Assembly (NCBI GenBank): GCA_020055645.1
Contig: CM034546.1
Location: 117,168,375 to 117,232,374, forward strand
Direction of reading: 5' to 3'
DNA length: 64,000 nt
Source: Tomocerus qinae
Taxonomy: Eukaryota; Arthropoda; Collembola; Entomobryomorpha; Tomoceridae
The position numbers and the translations under genes are program-made. How positions within the stretch are numbered: position 1 is the first letter of the stretch; every line of letters begins with the position of its first letter. Below the pieces are notes generated by a model. The model made no database searches. It was not told where the DNA came from and was given only the letters and a program-made list of their open reading frames with translations. Positions 22,577-35,471 of the stretch are shown piece after piece.

Positions 22577-23385
22577 ATGGGATTCAATAGTATTATTTTA
22601 ATCGTGTACAGTATGGGTATGTATTTAGTACTTAATTAGTAAGTATATCACATTTTAATTATGCTAACTTCAAATTATTTACAGTTAATCTAAAAATTTA
22701 TAACATAGTTGCAGTTTTTCATCTCAAAAGTTCGGCAGAAGATATAGCACCTTTAGAACAATCTACAGCAGAATGTACTGGTAAGGTGACATATAAATCT
22801 GTTTTTTTTATTTTCATTAACAAGATAAGCACGAATTAATGTTTGATGTTATAGGTCAAAGAACACTATGCTATGATTGTGACAGTCGTTACGATTCTAG
22901 GTTAGTGTTACGATTTACGAATTTATTAAATAAATAGTGACATTATATTAACCATTGTGTACTCTCATTTAGTTGTGACGATCCTTTCGACGAAAGTTCG
23001 GAATCTAAACCAAGTCATCGGCTTTGTTATGGGTGTTGTGTTAAGCATGTGCATCAATTTGCTAATGGTAAAAGACTCGAAAATTCCTTAAATCTTAGAT
23101 ATAGGGCCCATTTCTGTATTAAATAAACTGCCTTATTTAGTAATTACGTAACTACAGACATTACACAATTACCAATTTAAAAATATTTAATATTTCACAT
23201 TAACAGAGGAGAGAATTGTGAGATCCTGCAGTGAAAAATTGGTCATCCGACATTTCAACCCTGGTTGTATGGACATGGGTCCAAGAGGCGTTATGTGTTT
23301 CTGCAACGGAAATTTTTGTAATGGAGACTTGAATCATACAATGGACACAACTGGAAGTATTTTCCGCGTTGATTTTAAGTTGTAG
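22577..23385 (+). CDS. Ly6/three-finger protein B
   Basis: Five exons: 22577-22616, 22685-22780, 22855-22900, 22973-23067, 23207-23385; 151 residues. It starts with a hydrophobic leader (MGFNSIILIVYSM), then a spacer, then LCYDCDSRY, SCDDPFDES, a CYGCC block, RSC, MCFC and NFCN. The hydrophobic C-terminus seen in A, C and D is weak here, so it may be secreted rather than anchored. The core is split by an intron directly before the third cysteine (phase 2), a feature shared with gene C but not with A or D. AATAAA follows at 23423-23428. Confidence 0.78.
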
Positions 23386-26300
23386 CGAATTTACATTGTC
23401 ATATTACCATTGAAAAGGTTGAAATAAATGAACGTATGAACCTATTCCGTATTTAAAACTTCTCGATACAGGTATATTCCAAGGAAGATAGATATAATAG
23501 CGTACGTATAATATTATAGTAGGTTTTCTGACTGTTACTACGCACAGGTAATTTTCTTTTATGTACGGAAAAAAGACCCTGATATTTACTCTAAAGATCT
23601 CTCATGATGAATTTAGAGCTAGTCAATGGTCAATATGATATTTTATAACATATTTTTCATTTTTAAACTAGATTGACCATTAGATAAATTGAGCCAATGG
23701 AAAACGAAATGGAAAGATTCCTTATTGACAATTAGAGTTGCATTTGGAAAGTGAATACATAATTCTAGAGGCCTTATAAAATTCATCATGAAATCTTAAA
23801 ACCAAATACTATGCCTATATTAGCTTCAAAATAGTTCATCCGAATTCATCCGAATTCATCCGAATTGTATACCTAAATACCTAGTGATACTTATATATCT
23901 TCTGTCTGATCCAATAGGTGCGCTCAATAGGTTGCCTATTGAGCGCATCTAAATTACTAATTGTTAGTTACCTATGCCCATCTTTTAAATGTGAACTGAA
24001 AATATTTGTTAATATGTATAAGAATAAGTATGCATAGTATATACCAGTATCATAAGTGTTAGTTACTGAGATTATTTTAGATATTTAGAAAAACTTGCCT
24101 TAACTTTTTTAATGCAATTTGAAAAGGCAAAAAAATGTTTTTGGAATTCACGAAGAATTAAAAGCGACCATTTTTTTCTTGTAAAATTGTATATTGACTA
24201 CCTAATTTAATGTTGAACTCCGCTTTGGAAACGAATTATTTTTATGACTCTAATCTACATGAAACAAACTGTATAAGTACTAATATTAGAGTAAGTTTGA
24301 ATGATTTTTGATTTAGGGTGAAACAAACAAGTGGCCAGTGTCAGTGTTTGTGTTGTAGGTATACAAACATTATTAGTATAGACAAGTACGTTTAGCAAAC
24401 GAACGATAAGGATGAAACAAATATTATGACATGTTTATTGTCCCATGAATACTGCCCAGACTGGCTGCCCAGAAGTCTATAATGTAACATGATGTTAGTA
24501 AACATTTATAAACTAGTTCCTAATGAATTGCGACTTACACCAACCAATCACACATACAGAATAGTTCAGCGTTATTTCTTCGTTTGAAGTAAAATCACAC
24601 GTGAGTGACACAATGACAACAATCACGCAAACATTCTGTAATCGGTTTTTTCCGTGCTTGGATATCATGCCAAGAATCCGTTTCCGGCAACTGCCGTGTG
24701 GGATAATTATTGGCTACTCTATCGACTAATACTGAATTTACATTCACAAAACAAAGACTTAGGTCTTGAACTACAGTCTGTTTCTACTTTCTTACAAGTC
24801 TACACTCGACATTATAATGCAAGAATAAGAACAAAGAATGGCTATCAAAATCCTAAAATCTCTAACCCACATCTCAGGTAGGACTAGCACCCTAAAGAAA
24901 ATTTCCTTAGCTTAATTCAAGTTGGGGTATTAATGTTGAGTAATTGAGTACAAACTTTTATACGAAAAGCGCTATATTGTGGAAATTGTGAATAGCTTTA
25001 GCTAAACTATACCTATAGTATTGCATTATGCATTATACCTTACCTATGTATACCCACAACATTTATCAATCCTTTGTTTAAAGATTATCACACTCCTATA
25101 CATTGCTCGAAAATATTCGGATTGAAAGCATTTGTAATAATTTAGGATATTTAGGTAACATGCACATTCCCTCTCACTTTTCAGTACAGATGACTACTGT
25201 ATATATAGATTCCTAGTTATAGTTTATAAATATGCCAAGTGTTGATATGTACGTCAGTCTGAAGTCTGGGATGGAAAACCTTATAATGTAACACAACAGC
25301 GTAATTTATAGGTACTGGCCATTGACCTAAAAAATTCATGAGTTTCCTAAAGTACTGACCACACTTCTCTATTCTGCTATTCTTATCGCGTAATTAATTA
25401 GGTATGGACTGACGAGTTGACGATGAAGAAAATGTATGCCAGTAAATGCAAGGGCTTACCAAGTATTATTATTTCTTTTCTGCGATACTGACGGAAAACA
25501 TTTAGGCTTCTTTATTCCCATAAATACTTTCCTCCAAATTCAAAAGCAGTACATTTTTGCATCCCTGTGAAACCTTGCTGTACTCTTTTAAATTTATTAG
25601 TGTTTGAAGACTTCCCTAACTTCCCTTTTCAGTGTCTGTGCTATAAAATATAAACACTAGTCTCAGAATCATATCTTCTTCATATATTTAAGTCTATTAA
25701 TTGTATTAATTGAAGCTAAATTGTTTACCACTTCATCGCACTATATAAAATATTAACTATTTGAGCTTCCTATCGTATTCTAAAAAAGAAACTAGCGAAA
25801 CCAACAATTAACAACACAATCTCTGGTACTTACATTAACATACATTACTAAGTACTTAAAAAAGTGAGAAGAACAGATTTTCCGTTAGTTTATCATGTAC
25901 TAAATAAAAACCATCAATATAATCTATATCAATAATTTCCAATATTACTTCTGCACATTGTTATTATTATTCTAGTCGTAAGAAGGTGTTTAAAACAATC
26001 AAACTTGCATGAAAGTATGTACATTTGACAGTCAACAAGTTAGTTTAAATTAGGTTAAGTTCTTTAAAACTCAAAATTTTTGTTTTTCACTGTACATACA
26101 TCCTAATGCCCGGTCTGTACAAATTTCCTGTAACAGATATACTTTTTTCCATGTTGGGTTTTTCGAAACGAAATGTCAAAATGTCAGCAGCATTACTGAA
26201 TTAAAGCAGTTTAAAATGGAATATTTTTCGTTGTTAATTTTAGCAATATTTTACAATTTTAGGTAAAGTCAATAAAAAAGTATAGTAGACAGTAGTTAAA

Positions 26301-26708
26301 ATTTTATGTTAAAAATATTCAGCTATTGGTATGGTTAACAGCTATAGGTATGGTTAGTATGATATAAAAGAAAGAATAGCAATAGCACATAAAAAGACAA
26401 TAATAGCCAAAATCTTGTGTGAACATTCTTTTTCCTATACATAATACAACTTGTATGGTAAAGAAAATCCTTTTTCAATTACCAATTAATCAATTTTATA
26501 CAGGAGCCATAGAATGAAAAAAGGACAATGAGTTATCTGTTGAACCATCGTGTACAACGTAGATAGCAGTTTACCATATTGGAGGAAGACAAGTCTCATT
26601 CGGCTCTACATAAAATAGGATACATCTTACCCACCATATCATAAGGATGAGACGCCAATTTAACAGTCCTGCCACAGGTATTAAGTACCTTTAGACAATA
26701 ATTTGTGC
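23386..26708. other. 3.3-kb gene-free stretch
   Basis: AT-rich. Contains a triple ATCCGAATTC repeat near 23838-23870 and a perfect hairpin at 23919-23947. An open stretch at 24654-24881 has no recognisable product. No Ly6-type cysteine exon was found here despite looking. Confidence 0.35.
23919..23947. repeat. Perfect 13-bp stem hairpin with TTG loop
   Basis: TGCGCTCAATAGG, then TTG, then CCTATTGAGCGCA. The stem is perfect and stands in gene-free DNA. It could be the relic of a small element or a structured transcript; nothing else supports a function. Confidence 0.6.
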
Positions 26709-27548
26709 ATGCATGTAATGCAGATAACTTTGCTTTTCGTATTTACTGTTGCATTTTTAATTGGAGTCACAAATTGTTTCACAGGTTACACCAGTTTTAT
26801 CTACATCTTTTTCCTTTTGCTGCATAGTGTGAACAGTTTTTATGGGCAATGTCGTGGTGAGAATTTGAAAATTAAAATTATTTCAAAAATATTTCAGCAA
26901 CAAGTTATATTGTACATTATCCAGCAGTACCCATTATCCATGTTGCATAGTTTTATGTATCTGAGCTTTCTATAATCATTCAAATATTTATTGAGAAATA
27001 TTATTTACAGAACAACCAATAAGTTGCTTTCACTGCGATAGCAGATTTCAACCAAACTGGTAAAATATTACAGATAATATAATGAATTAAGAAAATAATT
27101 GTATCAATTATTATATTATTATTATTATAATAAACGAGCTTTTTACATTGTAATGATACATTGTTCCGCAGTGCTGATCCTTTCCATCACTCATTAGCAG
27201 TTTTTACAAAAAATTGTCAGGGTTGCTGCACTAAATCTGTTCATTTTACTCCAGGTACAAAAACACTCATTAAGCTTTAAGTTATCAGTAGTAATATCTC
27301 ATTGTATCTGTGTATGATATTTTGTAGAATATTATGTGACGAGGTCTTGTGCTGACTTTGGAGACCAAAGACTATTTGATTTCGATTGGACTTGCAAGGA
27401 GACAAACAGACGAGAGAAGAGATGCTATTGCAATGATAACTTATGCAATGCTGGACATTCTCAAAACAGCAAAGAGTACTTCCCATTACTTATCTTTACT
27501 ACAATTATAAAAGTTATTGTTTGTTTTCGAACGTATCTCACCCACTAA
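26709..27548 (+). CDS. Ly6/three-finger protein C (GPI-anchor type)
   Basis: Four exons: 26709-26856, 27011-27059, 27172-27254, 27328-27548; 166 residues. The start is the ATG at 26709 (a second ATG follows at 26718). The leader (MQITLLFVFTVAFLIGVTNC) is followed by a second hydrophobic run (FIYIFFLLLH) before the cysteine core, which is odd and could mean an unrecognised small intron; the frame only works without one. Core: SCFHCDSRF, CADPFH, a CQGCC block, RSCADFG, RCYC and NLCN, then a hydrophobic tail (FPLLIFTTIIKVIVCF) that suits a GPI signal. As in gene B, an intron lies just before the third core cysteine. Confidence 0.75.
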
Positions 27549-29883
27549 GCTCTATAAATAGATTAAAACATATTAACTATCTTTAGCACATGTTTATGCA
27601 TAGTGCATCCATAACTAGAAATTTAAAATGTAGTGTCTATATGCTGTTTTCGAATGCAACCATGCATTGTGTAATGTATTACATCGATTTTTGAAATATT
27701 TAAGTAAAGTTTTTATCTACTGCGGCAAATTAGTGAGTACTATGCCTGTCTATACCTATTTAATACCCATTTTCCATTCTTTTGAATCTTTTGGTTTATG
27801 TCATTTATGTGTACTACTAGTACTAATGTAGTACTAATTGTGAGTATGATAACAGTGTCCTTAACCTTGATATATTTACCAATGCTTTCATCAATTTTTG
27901 TCAATCTTTGTCATATAAGATGAATATTAATTAACACAAACATAGGTTTTTAAAAATTATTTCCATTATTGTTTCAAATGTCTATTAATATCAATAGTTG
28001 TTTGCTTAGAAGAAATAAAGACTACGTTGTTGTTAATAATATTGCTGTATGTCAATGATAATGACTATGAAGTTTCTTAAATGCCAAAAGTGTAACAATA
28101 AAACTTCACAATTCACACAATTGCTATTGAACCGACTGGAAATGGGAAGGACAAGAGTCAGAAAGAACAGTTTAACACTTGACTCTACTGAACTAGTCAC
28201 ATAAAGGAGGCTAAAGTTCAGTTTGAGGGCATAGGCATGATTTTATACGTAAAATGTAACATATTTAACTAATAAATGTCTGCAGAATTTAAAAAGAAAT
28301 GTCATTGCCTTTTTTACCTGTGGGTATGAAATATGGTACAACCCAAAAGTACCAAAATCATGGTAAATATCACGCTTTATTATTATCAATTGAGACATTT
28401 TCAGACTCAGACCTACAGCAGTATGTAAATGGGATTGCAACCAAGTTGAGAAATTATGTGACGCATTTGCATTTCTTATGACGTTGAGTTGACCTTAATT
28501 AGAGCTTTCCATTTCATTTCATGATTTAATATTACATTTCTTTTAATAGCAGTGCTCTAAAACAGAACTCATAGCCCAGTAATTCTGGAAAATTGGCGAA
28601 ATGTTGAACTCATTTAACGAAAATTATCCTTATATAGCTCAGCAAGTCATACAAAGATTATAAGCAAATAATAATAAAATTTTATAATTCGTTTGCTTTT
28701 ACTTGATTGTTATCGGTAATTGAGAGTGAAAGTCATCCCATTTTAAACAGTCGTACTGTGTGATACCTATAGACTTGCTTGCAGGCAAGACACATCAACA
28801 ATCTTACTCTAAAAGCATTTGACTAAATACTAGTATCGAATCGATTACGTTGCCAGTTACAATTACATGATTGTCGCGTGTTGCCCAAAAATCCTTCAGT
28901 GTTTATTTGCGAAGATATTACTTTGTATTGCAAGTTGCATAATATACATAGGACCGTTATAGTAAGTAGTGCCATATGAGAGTAAAGTATAGAATATAGC
29001 CTATTAATGTGGTAATTGTGCTGGTACCAACTGACTCGGCATATTAGTCTGGTAGGAAAAAAGCCTGCACGATGAGAATATTATTAGGAGTGGTCAACGA
29101 ACTTTACGTTCATTTCCTTGAGGAATTTAGCGTGGAGTCTAAACCATTACCTTTACCATTAACTTTCGACTTCAAATAGGAGAAAGTTACGTATACAATT
29201 GTAACTTTGCTTTATAGGATTGGTACCTCGCAATTTAGAATGTTTTCTTACAAAGGCAAAGCATACTGTCCAACTCTGTTTGAGGAGAAAGCATTGCACG
29301 GAATTACCCAACACAACGCAGTCAGAACTATTATGTTTACCGTAAATTCACTACGTGTATGTATCGATTTCGTTGGAATTATAAGGAAATCGCATTTCAC
29401 TGACCTATAAATAAATTTAGCAGAGCAGAGTCGATGAATTCAAAGCACACATCATTTTATGCGAACTGCTTTCCTTGACTAAAAATTTTGCCAGTCTTTT
29501 GAAGAGAATTCCTCTGGTAAACAGCCGTCGAGAACCATTATCCTTTGAGTTTATAAAAAGCAAAAGCACTAACACATTAATAATTTATACACACTTGCTA
29601 GTATCCCACATCAACATTTTAGCCTATTCACATGGAACTCTAATACATTTTACGCATGTAGATTCATAATTTATTTATTTTTTATTAACAATATCTCCTC
29701 TATCTATCTAAGCAGTATGTAGTAAGTTTTTCAGTGCCTAAGCTTACCTACAAAAGGTGAAGTTGGATAACGGTTTGAAGATACATTGTAAACATTAGCG
29801 AAGTTGTAGTAGTACAGACAATTTTTGATCCTTGGGAATACCACTGAAATTAGTCATCAGTACAAAATTGTTATCAGTACAGA
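27549..29883. other. 2.3-kb gene-free stretch between Ly6 genes C and D
   Basis: Scattered short open frames (28299-28481, 29207-29410, 29475-29669) show no family features, signal peptides or matching splice partners. No repeats of note. Confidence 0.35.
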
Positions 29884-30561
29884 ATGTATCTCAAGCTAAT
29901 CATCACAGTCGTCGTCGCCGCAAGTATGATGTTTCCTGGTGCACTCAGTTCAACGTGTAATAATAGTAAGTTTCGTCTAACACATAAAAATTTAGTTAAA
30001 CTAATATTAGTATTACTACTGCATGGACGCAAGTAGATTTTACATCATCTTGATATTGATCCTTTATGATACATAAGACCATTACATAAGACTAGGACAT
30101 AATCATAGTAAATTTTCTTACAATTGCTCTCTAAAATTTTTAAGACACAAGAATTGAATGCTATGATTGCGACACAAGATACGCAACGAATTGCAATGCT
30201 GGGCCTTTCTCAAACACAACCATAATTACAAAAACATGTAGCGGTTGCTGTTCTGTAATGAAATACAAGCCACCACGTAAGTCTATTTTAATTACTTCAG
30301 TAGCTAATAATTGTGTCATGACATGTTATTTTCTAAATATGGATAACATGGTTTTAATGTTTATTTTGGATAGAAAACTACATCATAAGGACATGCATCA
30401 ATTTACAGTCGCCATTGACGCGACAGTCATCTGATTCTATAATGACAACTTACTGCAACGAAAATTTATGCAACGTCGGTTCTTTGGAGATGGCAATTAA
30501 GATGCCCCTGTTGATAACATTCTTAGCAGTGGCTATTGTAATCGATATCAAAAACTTATAG
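29884..30561 (+). CDS. Ly6/three-finger protein D (GPI-anchor type)
   Basis: Three exons: 29884-29965, 30145-30276, 30374-30561; 133 residues, the most compact of the four. It has a clear signal peptide (MYLKLIITVVVAASMMFPGALS), the core ECYDCDTRY, NCNAGPFS, CSGCC, RTC and TYCNENLCN, and a hydrophobic C-terminus (MPLLITFLAVAIVI) typical of GPI-anchored Ly6 proteins. It has lost, or never gained, the intron before the third cysteine that splits B and C. The final MC.C pair is reduced to a single cysteine (TTYCN), unlike A-C, so its disulfide pattern may be one pair shorter. Confidence 0.82.
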
Positions 30562-32565
30562 ACGAAGAAATGGAATGTTAGTGTATAGGAAATCACAAGC
30601 ACCATTTTGTATGATTTGTAATAGCTGAAGTTCCGTAAACCATATTCATATCAACGAAAGATTTCTCTGTCGATTGTTTCACTCTTTAAGAGATCGCATC
30701 CCCTCTGTGTATCCTATTAACATTAAAAGATATACAAATATAGTTAATGTACTCATAACTAACAAACTATGCAATACAAATGTATATAGATTGTCAACAG
30801 GCATTTGACATAGTAAAACAATTGTATGTTTCTAATTGCTAAACTGATTTCATGCAATCCATTGAAATATTCTGCATCATTTCCTAATACCAACATGCAT
30901 TCACAATTTACACTTTTAAGTTTTCAAGGTTTAATGAATAGGCAAGAGAAATTGAGACATTTATGTTTTAGGTCTTGGTCTTGGTCTTACTCCTGCACTC
31001 AAACAGGATAATTTCATTTTATGTAGGAAATGTAGCTTGGTACATTGATGTGGTCATCACGGAACAGACCATGAAAATCGGCATTGCATAACACTACATA
31101 AGTATTACAAACTACAAACAATATTCTAAAAATACGGAAAATAATGCAGTGTAAATGAATTTATATTTAGAAAGTCAATATTTAGTATAGCTATGTCGTC
31201 TCAACCTCAACTTTCATAATAAAATTATTACCACTTTGATGAATGATTCCAGATTGTATCAAAATAATATGTATACGATACTGCAAATGGCAATTGAATA
31301 GTGAAAATTAATTACAATTTGTTGAGAAAGAATTTGGTACAAGCATTGTATTGCATAATTAGTGTCCTAGTCCTATCCTATGCACATAAGTAACATAAGC
31401 ATAGTAAGCATATTTTGTAAGTAATAATAATTATCAAAGGATCAATGCCAATGCTTAGTTCAAAGGAATTAAGCAATACATACAATTCTCCACAAGTTAC
31501 AACAATGACATAATCTATGTAATATAACCATTCTACCCAACTTTTACTTTCCAGTTACATTTTTACATTAACTATATACAGCAATTATATTATCTTCATG
31601 TCACAAATATAGAGTTAAACTCTATACGGTTCTATCTATCTATCTGTAGCAATTATTACTCATTACTCACTATTTACAAGCGTGTAAGTTATTTGCTACA
31701 AATGACAAACAATGATGTGCAAATAATTATATAGCTAACATTTACATGAGGACACACAAAAATGGCATGAATGTACAAATTCTACAGCCTTGACAGCAAA
31801 GCAATGGACTCATGTGGAAAAGCGATTGTAGCTTCCCGGCGAAGACATCTCCTGTAAATCTAGCAACCTTTCTAACGGGAATGGATTTAGACATTTGTAC
31901 ACGTGTTACTTTACTTTTACAAGTGGCAGTCATCTCTCCTGCTGTCTGTCTGCCTAAAGTTGCTTTTTGACTTGACTCTAGCTCTAGCTTAAACTTAGCT
32001 GTGTGTGTGAATTACCGTCAAATTGCTCCTTTAACTCTGTCACCTCGGCTAAAGTCCATTGGACAGCTGTATTGGTACTGATTGGGATGTGAAGCCAATT
32101 AAAACGTGCACTACTGACTGTTGGAAGAAAACAGCAAGTAGATTCGCAATTATATAATACACAACAACCCCAGATTGCAAATCAATAAATCAGTTACACA
32201 CACAAGACACGACGGGACAGACGGGGGAGGCTAAAGCGGCATTGCTTTACGTTTAGTCTACTTTTAGAATCACAAATTGTAAGCAAACACAGTTTATCCA
32301 TATGTAATTGTATTTGTTCAGTAATTTATTTAACATATTGCTTCCTATATATACTAGCTACACCCTAGCACATTTATTTAATAGCTGATAGCTACTTTTA
32401 TCTATAGTTAAACACTCAAAATTGTTGCACATGTTTTGTCGCGAGTCGCCAACTAAACTTACTGGATATAAACATGCAAACTGTAAATGAACCCGGATGT
32501 TGTCTCACTGAATTATGTACATTTTTTTAACATTATTAAACCGGTTTCTTTTCACTTTTTTTCAG
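30562..32565. other. Gene-free stretch upstream of LMAN1
   Basis: 3' flank of Ly6 gene D, then promoter-side DNA of LMAN1. A CTATCTATCTATCTGT microsatellite lies near 31631-31646. No gene supported. Confidence 0.35.
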
Positions 32566-32620
32566 AACACCTCTATCTAGCTACTTAAACTTGCTGGAAA
32601 TAGCTGACTTCAATTTAAAG
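32566..32620 (+). other. LMAN1: Probable 5'UTR exon of LMAN1
   Basis: A strong pyrimidine-rich acceptor (CTTTTTTTCAG, ending 32565) and a donor (AAAG then GTATGT at 32621) bracket 55 non-coding bases; the next acceptor, ending CACAG at 32765, opens the coding exon. The real left edge could be further upstream if transcription starts nearby. Confidence 0.4.
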
Positions 32621-32788
32621 GTATGTTTACTTTATTTTCTACTAAAATATGGTTCCGTTAAAGTCTATTAACTTATGTAAGCATTAATATGCGGTACGAC
32701 GGATTCCTTCGAAGGTCGAAATGTTTTAAATGTGATAATTTTTTATACTAATTCTGTTTACACAGGGGATCCAGTTCATCCAAAAAAT

Positions 32789-35471
32789 ATGGCTTTATAT
32801 AAGCATTACCAGCTGCTTTTCAGCTTTCTTGTCATAACACCAATTTTGTACGCTATGAGTGATACACCATTTCGAAAATTTGAGTACAAATACTCATTCA
32901 AACCGCCATATTTAGCCCAAAAGGACGGGACAGTGCCATTTTGGGATCATTTTGGAAGTAAGTTCTTTTGCATAGATATATTATACTTATATATAATATG
33001 TAAAGTAGATAACCTATAAAGGTACAGAGCTGATAATATAATTTCTCCAAAGATTATAATTTATACATTGTAAGTTTGTTAGTTTTGGGCTAAATAATGT
33101 TTACTTACGCGGAAAATATTTTTTACTTTAGATGCGATTGCTAGTGAAGAAAACCTTCGAGTAACTCCTAGTCTTCGTAGTCAAAAAGGTACTTGGAATG
33201 AACTAATGAATGAATATTAAGACTATGGATACTGGCTTGATCAATTTTTAAAACAAAATATATATAAAATAACTAGTTGTATGCACTTCATGTTTTATAA
33301 AAAGAATTTAAGTAATTCACTTTTGTGGCTTTGTGAAATTCCAATAGGTTCAATTTGGTCTAAGTTAGCGACTACTTTCGATTGGTGGGAAGTCGAAATT
33401 GTTTTCAGAGTTACCGGCCGAGGTAGAATAGGTGCTGACGGTCTGGTAAGTTATATTTAATACATACAAAATTCATTATTACTACTGAAATTGACATTAT
33501 AGGCTTCAACTAAAGTATATATTTTTTTGTAATCTGTAAGTTGTAACTATTCGTTTTGTCTTCATGGCTTTCTTCTGAAGTTATATCTGATAATCCATAA
33601 TACAGTAATGTTTTTCTTGTAGGCTTTTTGGTTTACCAGTACCAAGGGAGTAGAAGGACCTGTTTTTGGTAGCGCTGACCAGTGGAACGGTCTTGGTCTA
33701 TTTTTCGATTCTTTTGACAATGATAATAAGCACAACAATCCTTATATCATGGCTATGGTTAACGATGGAACGAAACAGTACGATCATCAGAAGTAAGTTT
33801 TTTTGGTTCCACGTAGTTACTTAAAAATCATTATACATATGCGTCTAATTATTGTCTTTTGATATAGTGATGGTTCGACTCAACAACTTGCAGGATGCCT
33901 CAGAGATTTCCGTAATAAACCATTCCCAGTTAAAGCGAAAATTGCCTATTTTAAAAACGTTTTGTCTGTTATGTTCAACAATGGAATGAGCAATACTGAA
34001 GGAGATTACGAACTTTGCCTTCGTGTCGAAAACGTGTATTTACCCACCAGAGGCTACTTTGGAATTTCTGCTGCCACTGGAGGACTTGCTGGTTCGTTAT
34101 ACGTTTCTGTCATTAAAAGGCTATTTGTTGGAAGCTGTATTGATTAATTTTATTTTTGTTATACTTAGATGATCACGATGTACAAAAGTTCATGACATGG
34201 AGTGTGGCAGCGGATCAAGCTGGATTTGTTCCTGAAATTGGTACAGCTGACCAACAAAAGTTTGAACAAGAATTCCAACAGTATCAACAACAGCTGGATA
34301 AGAAAAAAGAAGAGTAACTTTTTCCCAACAATAAAAAAATTACTATTTCTGTGTAAAATAGTAAAAATAAAATTGAATTATTGCTTAACAGTTACATAAA
34401 AGAGCATCCGGAAGCCAAAAAGGATAAAGAAGATGACGATTGGTTTGAAGAAGAGCAAATTCGAGAGCTTCGACAGATCTTCCAAGGGCAGTCTGACCTT
34501 AGGGGATTAGTTCAAAACTTAGGAAGGAAACTTGATGAAATCGTAGGAAGACAGGAAACTACTATTTCTCTTGTCTCTAGTCTTCAGCAAGGTGGAGTTG
34601 TTGCCCATCAAGGTAAATAGAAGGGTGGTTCGACCCAATTATATTCGTTATGAAAAACAACTGATAACTTAGTTACTGCTAACAGCAATGATGCTAATCT
34701 TAGGACACCTTTGTATCCTTAAAGTTAAAGGACATGATATGTATTGTTATTTCTGAGCTTTATATTAATAAAATACAGTATTAATTTGCATTGTTATCAC
34801 TTTCAGCAATATTAATTTTTTCTGAATTCTAAACAGGTGGACAAGTTCCAGTTCAAGGTGTTCCACAAGCAAGCGCCATTCAAAGGCACGAAGTTGACAA
34901 CATTCTTGCGGCCAGTAGAGAGCTTGTTGCTTCTACACGAGAAATCAAGTTAGTATTTTCTGATCTTTTATCACATCTGGACTGTTCTATTTTGTCCTAG
35001 TTATTCATAGAAATTGTAATTGATTAGGAATTTGCTGGTGGCAATGAATTCGAAGCAAGAACAAGGCGGTGCTAAGCCCGGAAGCTACGGAAACTTTGAT
35101 TTCAGTGGATCAGTCAATGAGGTAAGGTGGCAATAATTGCTAGTATTATTAATTAACTTAAAATAGACATATAATATGCTTTATATTCATATTTAATATA
35201 CTATTTTTTAGCGTCTGCTTTGTTACTAAAATATGTAATTTTTCTATTTTTATAGTTGAGAGAAGGTATTAATGGGCTGAAAAGGGATGTGGGTGTTGTT
35301 TCTCAACGGGTACACTCGCAACCGAATACAGGAGCTTTGGGCGGGTGCCCGACAGTCAGTTGTGTTTCAACTACGGTTGTAATTGTAATGGGACTCGTCC
35401 AGATTGGTGTCATTTTAGGCTATATGGTATATAGAAATAGCAAAGACCAACAATCTAAGAAGTTTTATTAA
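32789..35471 (+). CDS. LMAN1: ERGIC-53 / LMAN1 mannose-binding cargo receptor
   Basis: Ten coding exons: 32789-32957, 33132-33188, 33348-33445, 33623-33792, 33868-34091, 34169-34313, 34392-34612, 34837-34948, 35028-35121, 35256-35471; 501 residues (human about 510). It cycles between ER and Golgi and carries N-glycoproteins out of the ER. Order: signal peptide (residues 1-24), L-type lectin domain with FEYKYSFK, DGTVPFWDH, VTGRGRIGADGLA, FGSADQWNG-like, FFDSFDND and GISAATGGL, a Gln-rich coiled-coil stalk from exon 6 on, two membrane-proximal cysteines (GGCPTVSC), a transmembrane helix (VVIVMGLVQIGVILGYMVY) and a short tail ending KKFY. KKxx is the COPI retrieval signal; the aromatic end replaces the FF exit signal. 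The two stalk cysteines are closer together than in the human protein. The exon 5 donor (GTTCGT) is weak. Confidence 0.95.

Noticed and set aside
24654..24881. 75-codon plus-strand frame between Ly6 genes
   Set aside because: The start is not an ATG, there is no cysteine pattern and no flanking exon; likely chance.
28243..28481. Overlapping open frames on both strands
   Set aside because: Neither shows a leader, family motif or splice partner.
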